Assembly (NCBI GenBank): GCA_963749145.1
Contig: CAVVLN010000005.1
Coordinates: 558,001 to 622,000 of the forward strand
Reading direction: 5' to 3'
From: JASHPR01 sp963749145
GTDB lineage: Bacteria; Actinomycetota; Actinomycetes; Streptosporangiales; Streptosporangiaceae
Length of the DNA stretch: 64,000 nt
Translations under genes and position numbers: made by a program
Notes under the pieces: model-generated
What the model was told of the DNA's origin: nothing
What the model saw: only the letters and a program-made list of their open reading frames with translations
Databases searched by the model: none
Part shown: positions 53,428-61,020 of the stretch, piece after piece
How the letters are laid out: every line of letters starts with the position of its first letter
Position numbering within the stretch: position 1 is the first letter of the stretch

Positions 53428-53883
53428 ATGGATATCGATCCGAGAGGGCCGCGCTTCGGTGCGCTCATCACCACGGTGGTCTTCGTCGTGGTCCTGATCA
53501 CCGGAAACGTGTGGCTGCTGGCCGCACAGGGCCTGATTTTCGCGATTGCCACCATCTTCGGCATGCGCAACGCCCCCTACGGGCTGATCTACCGATGGCT
53601 GGTGCGGCCGCGCCTCGGGCCGCCCCGCGAACTCGAGCCAGCGGCGCCGCCACGGTTCTCCCAGGGCGTCGGCATGGTCATCAGCGCGATAGGGGTCATC
53701 GGCTACGCAGCGGGTATCACGCCGCTGGGGATGGCGGCCGCCTCGGCCGGCTTGCTCGCGGCGTTCCTGAACGGGGTCTTCGGGCTCTGCCTGGGCTGCG
53801 AGATGTATCTGCTGATCCGACGTATCTGGCCGGGCCGCCACGGTCTGGTCCCGGCCGAAGCCAACAAGGAGGTTTCCATATGA
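53428..53883 (+). CDS. DUF4395 membrane protein
   Basis: ATG 53428 follows GAAGGGA. The 151-residue product has DIDPRGPRFGALITTVVFVV, NVWLLAAQGLIFAIATIFGM, and a second helical pair MVISAIGVIGYAAGITPLG, with the conserved Cys motif GVFGLCLGCEMYLLIRR near residue 128. The CxxC at the membrane may carry persulfide sulfur. It overlaps the sulfurtransferase start by four bases, an order conserved in actinomycetes. Confidence 0.9.
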   Translation: MDIDPRGPRFGALITTVVFVVVLITGNVWLLAAQGLIFAIATIFGMRNAPYGLIYRWLVRPRLGPPRELEPAAPPRFSQGVGMVISAIGVIGYAAGITPLGMAAASAGLLAAFLNGVFGLCLGCEMYLLIRRIWPGRHGLVPAEANKEVSI

Positions 53884-54722
53884 GCCGATCCGACGTCCTC
53901 ACCGACGCCGAGTGGGTCGAGGCGCACGGCAGTGACCCGGGCGTGGTCCTCGTCGAGGTCGACGAGGACACCAGCGCCTACGACAAGGGCCACATCCGCA
54001 ACGCCGTCAAGATCGACTGGAAGGCCGACCTGCAGGACCCCGTGCGCCGCGACTTCGTGGACAAGGCCGGCTTCGAGGCCCTGCTCTCCGAGCGGGGCAT
54101 CGCCAACGACGACACGGTCATCCTCTACGGCGGCAACAACAACTGGTTCGCCGCGTACGCGTACTGGTACTTCAAGCTCTACGGCCACCACAACGTCAAG
54201 CTGCTCGACGGCGGCCGGAAGAAGTGGGAGCTCGAGTCCCGCGAGCTGGTGACCGAGGTGCCGCGGCGGGCCAAGACCAGCTACCGCGCGCAAGAGCAGG
54301 ACCAGGCCATCCGCGCGTTCCGCGACGAGGTGGTCGCCGCGATCGGCAACAAGAACCTGGTCGACGTCCGCTCGCCGGACGAGTTCGCCGGCCGGCTGCT
54401 CGCCCCGGCCCACCTGCCGCAGGAGCAGGCCCAGCGCGGCGGGCATGTCCCGACGGCCAAGAATGTCCCGTGGTCGAAGGCGGCGGAGGAAGACGGCACG
54501 TTCAAGTCCGACGATGCGCTGCGCAAGCTGTACGGCGACGAGGCGGGCCTGAACTTCGGCCGGGACACGATCGCCTACTGCCGGATCGGCGAGCGCTCGG
54601 CGCACACCTGGTTCGTGCTGCACGAGCTGCTCGGCCAGCCGAACGTGAAGAACTACGACGGATCCTGGACCGAGTACGGCTCCCTGGTCGGCGTCCCGAT
54701 CGAGGTCGGGGACGCCAAGTGA
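53880..54722 (+). CDS. Rhodanese-type thiosulfate sulfurtransferase
   Basis: ATG 53880 overlaps the DUF4395 stop. The 280-residue product has two rhodanese domains: VLVEVDEDTSAYDKGHIRNA, DTVILYGGNNNWFAAYAYWY, and the active second one with LVDVRSPDEFAGRLLAP and the loop YCRIGERSAH, where Cys is the persulfide carrier. It resembles SseC/CysA-like enzymes linked to thiosulfate use and molybdopterin or cofactor sulfuration. Confidence 0.95.
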   Translation: MSRSDVLTDAEWVEAHGSDPGVVLVEVDEDTSAYDKGHIRNAVKIDWKADLQDPVRRDFVDKAGFEALLSERGIANDDTVILYGGNNNWFAAYAYWYFKLYGHHNVKLLDGGRKKWELESRELVTEVPRRAKTSYRAQEQDQAIRAFRDEVVAAIGNKNLVDVRSPDEFAGRLLAPAHLPQEQAQRGGHVPTAKNVPWSKAAEEDGTFKSDDALRKLYGDEAGLNFGRDTIAYCRIGERSAHTWFVLHELLGQPNVKNYDGSWTEYGSLVGVPIEVGDAK

Positions 54723-55030
54723 CCGCCGAGGGCTGCGGGGCCCCGGCGGGCGGGGCGCCGGTGAGCGCGGCCAAGGATGCCGGGACCCAGGCTGTCGTGC
54801 AGGGCAAGGTCACCAGGAACGGGTCGGCCGTGCCGGTCGGCTACGCGCGCCTGCTGAACTCGGGCGGTGACTTCGTGGCCGAGGTGCCGCTCGGCGAGGA
54901 CGGCGGGTTCCGGTTCTTCGCCGCGCCCGGGTCCTGGACGCTGCGCGTGCTCGCGCCGGGGAACATCCGGGCCGAGCGAGTCGTGTCCGCCGACATCGGG
55001 CGGGTCACCGAGCTGGAGGTGGCCGTCTAG
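54719..55030 (+). CDS. DUF1416 protein
   Basis: GTG 54719 overlaps the sulfurtransferase stop by four bases. The 103-residue product reads GCGAPAGGAPV, VVQGKVTRNGSAVPVGYARL, GGFRFFAAPGSWTLRVLAPG, a small beta-sandwich like a carboxypeptidase-regulatory domain. It is a constant partner of the sulfurtransferase in actinomycetes and its function is unknown. The Cys near the N-terminus may accept sulfur (inference). Confidence 0.9.
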   Translation: MTAEGCGAPAGGAPVSAAKDAGTQAVVQGKVTRNGSAVPVGYARLLNSGGDFVAEVPLGEDGGFRFFAAPGSWTLRVLAPGNIRAERVVSADIGRVTELEVAV

Positions 55031-55444
55031 CGCCACCGGGTGGCCGACGAGCACGACCGGCCTAGCAGCTCAGCGAGTCAGCGGGGACGATCCTCAGTAC
55101 ATGCAGCCTGGGGGTCGTCCCCGCCGCGCGCTCGGCTGACTGTGTTCTTCTTGACATGTTCTTCTTGATATCTGTCGCCGAGCGCCCGCCGCCAGGCCAA
55201 CCCAGGTCCACCCCCGCCGCTGGACTGGCGCGGAACGCGGGGCGTATCTCTTTACTTTCTGCCCTCTATCTGTTCGCCATCCGTTCGCCATACGGTTGCC
55301 CGCCAGTACTGCCGGCGCGGCCAGACTGTACTGGCACATCAGTCTTAGGCAGGCTGACCGGTCCCGGCAGGCTGACCGGCCAGCCCGGGGGGCTGGGTCC
55401 ATCGCGGTTGAGAAGCCATATAAGACCTATAAGGAGTACCCGTT
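55031..55444. other. Long upstream region of pstS
   Basis: No gene is recognised in these 414 bases. It contains the PHO-box-like direct repeats at 55272-55300 and ends with the AAGGAG binding site before pstS. A possible -10 (TGTACT) is near 55323. Confidence 0.5.
55272..55300 (+). promoter_or_regulatory. PHO-box-like direct repeats upstream of pstS
   Basis: Three units spaced exactly 11 bases apart: GTTCGCCATCC (55272), GTTCGCCATAC (55283) and GGTTGCC (55294). The spacing and GTTC-CC core match the PhoP-binding direct repeats of actinomycete phosphate genes. Confidence 0.75.
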
Positions 55445-56542
55445 ATGCAACTTCGACGCAGACAGCAGGTCACGATGACGGGGGTCGCCGCCGTCGCTGT
55501 GGTGGCCCTGTCCCTGGCCGCATGCTCGTCATCGCCCTCCTCGACGAGCTCCAAGCCGAGCAGCGGCGCATCCTCGTCGACCAGCGCCGCCCTGTCGGGG
55601 ACGCTCAACGGGAGCGGATCGACGTTCCAGACCGTCTACCAGCAGTCGGCCATCGCCGCCTTCAAGTCGATCCAGCCCGGCATGACGGTCAACTACGGTG
55701 CCGGCGGCTCGGGCAAGGGGCGGACGGACCTGGCCTCGGGGGTCGTCAACTACGCGGGCTCGGACTCGCCGATCCCCTCCACCGAGACGGCGAACTTCAA
55801 GGGCAAGACGGTGCTCTACTTCCCCGTCTTCCTCGGCCCGATCACGATGGCGTACAACCTGTCGGGCGTCAGCAAGCTCCAGCTGACTCCGACGGTCATC
55901 GCGGACATCTTCCAGGGCAAGATCACGAGCTGGAACAACTCGGCCATCAAGGCGATCAACCCGGGGGTCAACCTGCCCAGCACCCCGATCACCATCGCGG
56001 TCCGCTCGGACTCGTCGGGCACGACGCAGAACTTCTCCCTGTTCCTCATGACCGCCGTGCCCAGCGTGTGGACGCTCGGCAGCAGTTCGACCATCAACTG
56101 GCCACACACTGCCCACGCCGGCAGCGGCAACCCCGGGGTGGCGCAGATCATCAAGTCCACCCCCGGGGCCATCGGGTACGTGGACTACGCCGACGCCAAG
56201 GCCTCCGGGCTGAGCTTCGCTTCGGTCATGAACAAGTCCGGCACCTACGTCGTGCCGTCGCCGGCGACGGCGTCCCCGGCCGGGGCCGGGGTCACCGTCG
56301 CGCCGAACCTGACGTTCCACGCGGTCTGGTCGTCGAGCCCGACCGCGTACCCGATCACCTACCAGTCCTGGGTTCTGGTCTACGCCAAGCAGCCGAACGC
56401 GAACGACGCGGCGATGCTCAAGGCCTACATCGGCTACCTGATCGGCAAGGGCCAGAGCACGCTGTCCGCCCTGGGCTACGCGCCGTTGCCCGCCAACATC
56501 GACCAGATGGCCACGGCGCAGCTGAGCAAGATAACCTCGTAG
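55445..56542 (+). CDS. pstS: Phosphate-binding lipoprotein PstS
   Basis: ATG 55445 follows AAGGAG. The signal peptide ends in a lipobox (VALSLAAC, acylated Cys at about residue 27) and a Ser-rich spacer. The mature domain has LNGSGSTFQTVYQQSAIAAF and NYGAGGSGKGRTDLASGVVN, the phosphate-binding Ser/Thr/Asp loops, then DSSGTTQNFSLFL. Total length is 365. It binds phosphate outside the membrane for PstCAB. Confidence 0.96.
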   Translation: MQLRRRQQVTMTGVAAVAVVALSLAACSSSPSSTSSKPSSGASSSTSAALSGTLNGSGSTFQTVYQQSAIAAFKSIQPGMTVNYGAGGSGKGRTDLASGVVNYAGSDSPIPSTETANFKGKTVLYFPVFLGPITMAYNLSGVSKLQLTPTVIADIFQGKITSWNNSAIKAINPGVNLPSTPITIAVRSDSSGTTQNFSLFLMTAVPSVWTLGSSSTINWPHTAHAGSGNPGVAQIIKSTPGAIGYVDYADAKASGLSFASVMNKSGTYVVPSPATASPAGAGVTVAPNLTFHAVWSSSPTAYPITYQSWVLVYAKQPNANDAAMLKAYIGYLIGKGQSTLSALGYAPLPANIDQMATAQLSKITS

Positions 56543-56557
56543 TAGGGGGGAACTCCG

Positions 56558-56626
56558 GTAATGCAGGCAGATCAGATCGGCTCGTTGCATTGAGCGCTGT
56601 AATGCAGGCAGATCAGATCGGCTCGT
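56558..56626 (+). repeat. 41-bp partial duplication with two mini-ORFs before pstC
   Basis: GTAATGCAGGCAGATCAGAT and eight further bases occur at 56558 and again at 56599. Each copy opens an ATG mini-ORF: MQADQIGSLH and MQADQIGSSS. The second TGA overlaps the GTG of pstC (GTGA). Confidence 0.8.
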
Positions 56627-56630
56627 CGTC

Positions 56631-57614
56631 GTGAGCGCCGTAGCGCCGGCGGATCAGGCCGTCCCGGCCGGATCCGCCGGCGGCGCCCTGTCGGAGCGGC
56701 GGCCGCTCGGCGACCGCAGCTTCCAGATTCTCGCCCTCGCGTGCGGCCTGCTGGTGCTGGTGATCCTGGTCCTGATCGCGGTCACGACCAGCCAGCAGGC
56801 CGCGTCGTGGTTCAGCACCGAGGGCCTGAAGATCTTCACCAACAACTGGAACCCCGCGGCCAACGACTTCGGCGGGCTGGCCTTCATCTACGGCACGGCC
56901 GTCACGGCGTTGATCGCGCTCGTGATGGCCGTCCCGGTCAGCGTGGGCATCGCCCTGCTGCTGACCGAGGTCGTGCCGTACCGGTGGTCGCGGCCGATCG
57001 TGTACGTGATCGACCTCCTGGCGGTGGTCCCGTCCGTGGTCTGGGGCCTGTGGGGGATCCTGGTGTTCGCACCCTGGATCCAGCACATCTACGCCTCGAT
57101 CGGCTCGGGCGTCAACGGCATCCCGGTGCTGGGCAACCTGTTCGGACCGCCCACCGGCGGGCCCTCGTTCTTCACCTGCGGCATCATCCTGGCCTTCATG
57201 ATCACGCCGATCGTGACCTCGCTGTCGCGCGAGGTCATCGCGACGGTGCCGGCCATCGACCGGGAGGGCGCGTACGCGCTGGGCGCCACCCGCCTGGAGA
57301 TGATCCGCGGCACCGTCTGGCCGCACAGCCAGGGCGGGGTCGTCGGGGCGGTGCTGCTCGGGCTGGGCCGGGCGATGGGCGAGACGATCGCAGCCGCGCT
57401 GGTCATCGGCTCGTCGCCCGAGATCACGTCGCATCTATTTGCTCCCGGCTACAGCATGCCCTCGGTCATCGCGAACCAGTTCGGCGAGTCCACCGGGGTG
57501 TTCCGCGCCGGGCTGATGGGGATGGGCGTGCTCCTGTTCGCCTTCACGATCATCATCAACGTCATTGCCCGCGGGGTCGTGGAGCGCTCCGCCCGGCGGA
57601 AGCGTGGTGCCTGA
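56631..57614 (+). CDS. pstC: Phosphate ABC transporter permease PstC
   Basis: GTG 56631 gives 327 residues with six membrane helices and the permease loop IDREGAYALGATRLEMIRGT (EAA motif). SHLFAPGYSMPSVIANQFGE is a typical PstC segment. The start overlaps the TGA of a short upstream reading frame. It pairs with PstA to form the channel of the Pst system. Confidence 0.95.
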   Translation: MSAVAPADQAVPAGSAGGALSERRPLGDRSFQILALACGLLVLVILVLIAVTTSQQAASWFSTEGLKIFTNNWNPAANDFGGLAFIYGTAVTALIALVMAVPVSVGIALLLTEVVPYRWSRPIVYVIDLLAVVPSVVWGLWGILVFAPWIQHIYASIGSGVNGIPVLGNLFGPPTGGPSFFTCGIILAFMITPIVTSLSREVIATVPAIDREGAYALGATRLEMIRGTVWPHSQGGVVGAVLLGLGRAMGETIAAALVIGSSPEITSHLFAPGYSMPSVIANQFGESTGVFRAGLMGMGVLLFAFTIIINVIARGVVERSARRKRGA

Positions 57615-58510
57615 TGGCTGCTGTCACCGGCGACGAGCAGAAGACCGACCTGCGAGAGCCGCCGTCATGGCGGCGCCTCAAGAACCGCATCGCGACCGCG
57701 CTGATGGTGCTCGCGTTCGTGCTCGTGATCATCCCGCTGGGATTCGTCCTGTTCACGGTGATCGCCAAGGGCATCTCGATCATCAGCTGGTCCTTCCTCA
57801 CCAGCCCCATCCCCTCCATCGTGGCGCCCGCGAACGAGGGCGGAATCGGGCCGGCGGTGCTCGGCACGCTCGAGATCACGGGCCTCGCCACGGTCATCAC
57901 CGTGCCGCTCGGCATCCTGGGCGCGATCTACCTCAACGAGTACGGCGGCAAGAACCCGCTGGCCCGGGCCATAGGGTTCTTTTCCGACGTGATGACGGGC
58001 GTGCCGTCGATCGTGATGGGCCTGTTCATCTTCTCGATCTGGGTGCTGCACTTCGGCTTCTCGGGCCTGGCCGGCGCCTTCGCCCTGGGCTGCCTGATGC
58101 TGCCGATCGTGATCCGCTCCACCTACGAGATGCTGAGGCTGGTGCCCAACGCGCTGCGCGAAGGGAGCTACGCCCTCGGGGCCACCAAGGGCCGCGTGAC
58201 GGTCACCGTGGTGCTGCCGGCGGCGATCGGCGGGATCGTCAGCGGCGCGCTGCTCGCCGTGGCCCGGGCCCTGGGTGAGACGGCGCCGCTGCTATTCACC
58301 ATCCTCGGGGGTCTGTCTACAGCGAACGCGAACGTGTTCAGCGGGGCCAACACCGCGCTGCCCTTGCTGATCTTCACGAACGCGACACAGCCGTATCCCG
58401 GCGCGCAGGACCGCGGCTGGGGCGCGGCGCTCACGCTCATCGTCCTGGCCTTCATCCTCATGATCGCCTCCCGCCTCGTTACCGCACGATTCTCCAGATA
58501 TTCACGCTAG
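57614..58510 (+). CDS. pstA: Phosphate ABC transporter permease PstA
   Basis: ATG 57614 shares one base with the pstC stop (TGATG). The 298-residue protein has six helices and the EAA loop LREGSYALGATKGRVTVTVV. YLNEYGGKNPLARAIGF and MTGVPSIVMGLFIFS are standard PstA motifs. Confidence 0.96.
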   Translation: MAAVTGDEQKTDLREPPSWRRLKNRIATALMVLAFVLVIIPLGFVLFTVIAKGISIISWSFLTSPIPSIVAPANEGGIGPAVLGTLEITGLATVITVPLGILGAIYLNEYGGKNPLARAIGFFSDVMTGVPSIVMGLFIFSIWVLHFGFSGLAGAFALGCLMLPIVIRSTYEMLRLVPNALREGSYALGATKGRVTVTVVLPAAIGGIVSGALLAVARALGETAPLLFTILGGLSTANANVFSGANTALPLLIFTNATQPYPGAQDRGWGAALTLIVLAFILMIASRLVTARFSRYSR

Positions 58511-58550
58511 GAATATCCTGGATTCAGCCGACACCCGCGCGAGGAACATC

Positions 58551-59435
58551 ATGGAACAGCCCGAGCAGGACTTCGTCGCCCAGACCGAGCTGCCCGTGCC
58601 GGCAGCCTTGCAGACGCGGCGGTCGGATGCGCCCGTCGCCGACACGCCCGGCACGACCATCTTCGACACCAGAGACGTCGCGATCTTCTACGGCTCCTTC
58701 CAGGCCGTCACGGACGTCTCGATGTCGATATACGAGAACGAGATCACGGCGTTCATCGGTTCGTCCGGGAGTGGCAAGACGACGGTGCTGCGGGCCTTCA
58801 ACCGCATGAACGACCTCGTGCCGGGTGCCCGCGTGGAAGGTGAGATGTACTACCGCGGTGCGTCGCTGTACGGAAAGGATGTCTCCCCGATCGCCGTGCG
58901 CCGGCGCATCGGCATGGTCTTCCAGAAGCCGAACCCGTTCCCGAAGTCCATCTACGACAACGTCGCCTACGGGCCGCGCATCAACGGCGAGCGCAACAAG
59001 CACAAGCTGAACGAGATCGTCGAGCGCTCGCTACGTCAGGCCGCGCTGTGGGACGAGGTCAAGAACCGGCTGAACACTTCGGGCCTGAGCCTGTCTGGCG
59101 GTCAGGCGCAGCGGCTGTGCATCGCCCGGACGATCGCCGTCGAGCCGGACGTCGTCCTCATGGACGAGCCCGCCTCGGCGCTCGACCCGATCGCGACGAC
59201 CGCGATCGAGGACCTGATGCGGGAACTCAAGACGCAGTTCACCATCGTCATCGTCACGCACAACATGCAGCAGGCCACGCGGGTCAGCGACCGCACCGCC
59301 TTCTTCTCCGTGCTCGTCAACCCTGAGAGTGACACCCGCACGGGCGTGCTCGTCGAATACGGCCGCACCGAGCAGATCTTCCAGGACCCGCAGGACAGCC
59401 GCACGCAGGCCTACGTCACGGGCCGAACGGGCTGA
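58551..59435 (+). CDS. pstB: Phosphate ABC transporter ATP-binding protein PstB
   Basis: ATG 58551 gives 294 residues, with an N-terminal extension of about 35 compared with the shorter family members. Walker A is GSSGSGKTT near residue 72, the Q-loop follows at MVFQKPNPFPKSIYDN, the signature is LSGGQAQRLCIART, and Walker B is VVLMDEPASALDP. It energises the PstCA channel. Confidence 0.97.
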   Translation: MEQPEQDFVAQTELPVPAALQTRRSDAPVADTPGTTIFDTRDVAIFYGSFQAVTDVSMSIYENEITAFIGSSGSGKTTVLRAFNRMNDLVPGARVEGEMYYRGASLYGKDVSPIAVRRRIGMVFQKPNPFPKSIYDNVAYGPRINGERNKHKLNEIVERSLRQAALWDEVKNRLNTSGLSLSGGQAQRLCIARTIAVEPDVVLMDEPASALDPIATTAIEDLMRELKTQFTIVIVTHNMQQATRVSDRTAFFSVLVNPESDTRTGVLVEYGRTEQIFQDPQDSRTQAYVTGRTG

Positions 59436-59444
59436 GGAGCATCG

Positions 59445-59888
59445 ATGTCGGGAATCATCGTCGGCGTGGACGAGTCTGATCATTCGCGTAATGCCCTGCG
59501 CTGGGCGATGCACGAGGCCGTGCTGCGTCAGGTCCCGCTGACCGTGCTGACCGTCCGCCCGAGCCCGGCTCGCCCGGCCACGATGGCTTTCTGGGGGCTG
59601 CACACCTACTCCGCCGACGACCAGGACCTGGTGCAGACGGCGGTCCAGAAGGTCGTGGACAAGGTCGCGGGCGAGATCGGCGGGACCCAGCCCGAGGTTA
59701 CCGTGAGCGTGACCGCGGGGAACCCGGCGGAAGAACTCGTCAATGCCTCGCGGGACGCCGACATGCTGGTCGTGGGATCCCGCGGCAGCGGCGGGTTCGG
59801 CAGGCTCATGATGGGTTCGGTGTCCAGCCAGGTCTCGCACCACGCGTCGTGCCCCGTCGTGATCATCCCTGAGCATCGCGCACACTGA
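59445..59888 (+). CDS. Universal stress protein UspA-family
   Basis: ATG 59445, nine bases after pstB, gives 147 residues: GIIVGVDESDHSRNALRWAM, ADMLVVGSRGSGGFGRLMMG, SVSSQVSHHASCPVVII, the ATP-binding UspA motif. It probably belongs to the pst transcript. The stop lies in a 17-bp tandem duplication. Confidence 0.93.
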   Translation: MSGIIVGVDESDHSRNALRWAMHEAVLRQVPLTVLTVRPSPARPATMAFWGLHTYSADDQDLVQTAVQKVVDKVAGEIGGTQPEVTVSVTAGNPAEELVNASRDADMLVVGSRGSGGFGRLMMGSVSSQVSHHASCPVVIIPEHRAH

Positions 59889-59918
59889 CCGCCGCGAACC
59901 GCTGACCGCAGCGAACCG
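59885..59918 (+). repeat. Tandem 17-bp duplication over the usp stop codon
   Basis: CTGACCGCCGCGAACCG and CTGACCGCAGCGAACCG follow each other; the stop TGA (59886-59888) is in the first unit, and the phoU stop follows three bases after the second. Confidence 0.85.
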
Positions 59919-59920
59919 CT

Positions 59921-60565
59921 TCAGGCCAGGTTGTGAGACCCCGCGAGGTAGACCACCCGGCGGGCGATGTTGACGGCATGGGCGCCGAGACGCTCGTAGA
60001 AGTGCGCCACCAGCCGCATCTCCATCGTCACCGGGAGCGCCATCTGTCCTGAGGCAAGCTCGGCGACCAAGCCGGTGTGCAGCTCGTCCATCTCTTCATC
60101 ACGTTCCTCCAGCGCGGCCGCGGCCGAACGGTCCCGCTGGTACCAGGAGTCGGCGGCCTGGCGCCACATGTCCGACACGAGATTCCCCATTCGCTCGACG
60201 AGTCCCCTGCTGCGCAGCGTGAGGTCATCGCTGAGAATGTGGTTGGCCCGGGAGGCGATCTGCATGACGAGATCGTGGGAGCGTTCGAGCTCGGGCACGA
60301 TTCGCAGCACGGAGAGCAAGAAGCGCAGGTCTGAGGCGACGGGTGCCTGCAGCGCGATTTCCCGGTTGGCCAGGCCCTCGATCTCGAGATAGAGGGCGTC
60401 GATGGCCTGCTCGCGCTCGGTCAGCGCCTCGAACATGTCATTGTTGCCGGTCAGGAGGGCCTGGGTCGCCCCGGGCAGGTCTTCGGCCACCATGGCGAAC
60501 AGTTCGATGACTTTGGCTTCGATGGTCTCCAGATCACGCTGGAATTCCTGCCGGTGCTCGACCAT
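59921..60565 (-). CDS. phoU: Phosphate regulator PhoU
   Basis: ATG 60565 gives 214 residues of two three-helix PhoU bundles: EFQRDLETIEAKVIELFAMV, SVLRIVPELERSHDLVMQIA, GLVERMGNLVSDMWRQA, HFYERLGAHAVNIARRVVYL, with the (E/D)xxxR metal motifs. It converges with the pst operon and tunes Pst activity and PhoR signalling. No phoR-phoP pair is next to it. Confidence 0.93.
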   Translation of the reverse strand: MVEHRQEFQRDLETIEAKVIELFAMVAEDLPGATQALLTGNNDMFEALTEREQAIDALYLEIEGLANREIALQAPVASDLRFLLSVLRIVPELERSHDLVMQIASRANHILSDDLTLRSRGLVERMGNLVSDMWRQAADSWYQRDRSAAAALEERDEEMDELHTGLVAELASGQMALPVTMEMRLVAHFYERLGAHAVNIARRVVYLAGSHNLA

Positions 60566-60756
60566 AGTCAAAACCTACAGTGTGGCAGGATTTCGTCGCC
60601 ACCATGGACGGGCTGGTTCAGCCCCGTGTTAGTACTCCGCGCTGAACCCCAGCCCGCGGTGATCATGGCATCCGCCGCGCGCCCGGCCGCGCTCGCGTAG
60701 CGCCTGGGATTAGTCCTGAGGCCGGCAGGTCGCCATGGTGATGGATGCCAACAGAT

Positions 60757-60774
60757 GTTAACTCTGCATTCATC
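60757..60774 (+). promoter_or_regulatory. Possible PHO-box-like pair upstream of the small ORF and GntR gene
   Basis: GTTAACT (60757) and ATTCATC (60768) are 11 bases apart, with partial match to the PhoP half-site. The region is about 90 bases before the small ORF and 190 before phoU on the other strand. Confidence 0.3.
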
Positions 60775-60861
60775 TTGGAGTCCCTGGCGCTCCACCTTCC
60801 GTCCCTACTCTAGCCACCCAGGGAGCAGTAGGCGTGGCCTGGGCCCGGAGGGGCGATTACA

Positions 60862-61020
60862 TTGTGGTTCTCGGTTGCGGACGTCGGCGTGCTCGGCCTG
60901 CCGCTGGCCGGCCCAGGCGCCGAACGGCCGCGCGTGCCGGTGCACAGGAAGATCGGCACCATGCTGTTCTGGGGCCTCTGCTTCATCGGCCTGGCAGGGT
61001 TCCGGCGCCATGCAGAGTGA
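60862..61020 (+). CDS. Small TTG-started membrane-like protein before the GntR gene
   Basis: GGAGGGG about eight bases before TTG 60862 supports this frame of 52 codons: MWFSVADVGVLGLPL, then KIGTMLFWGLCFIGLAGFRR and a stop immediately followed by GTG of the GntR gene. One short hydrophobic helix is visible. The direct abutment suggests coupled translation. I do not know a family. Confidence 0.4.
   Translation: MWFSVADVGVLGLPLAGPGAERPRVPVHRKIGTMLFWGLCFIGLAGFRRHAE

Noticed and set aside
55156..56634. 492-codon plus-strand frame over pstS
   Set aside because: Out-of-frame shadow of pstS, rich in Arg/His/Gly.
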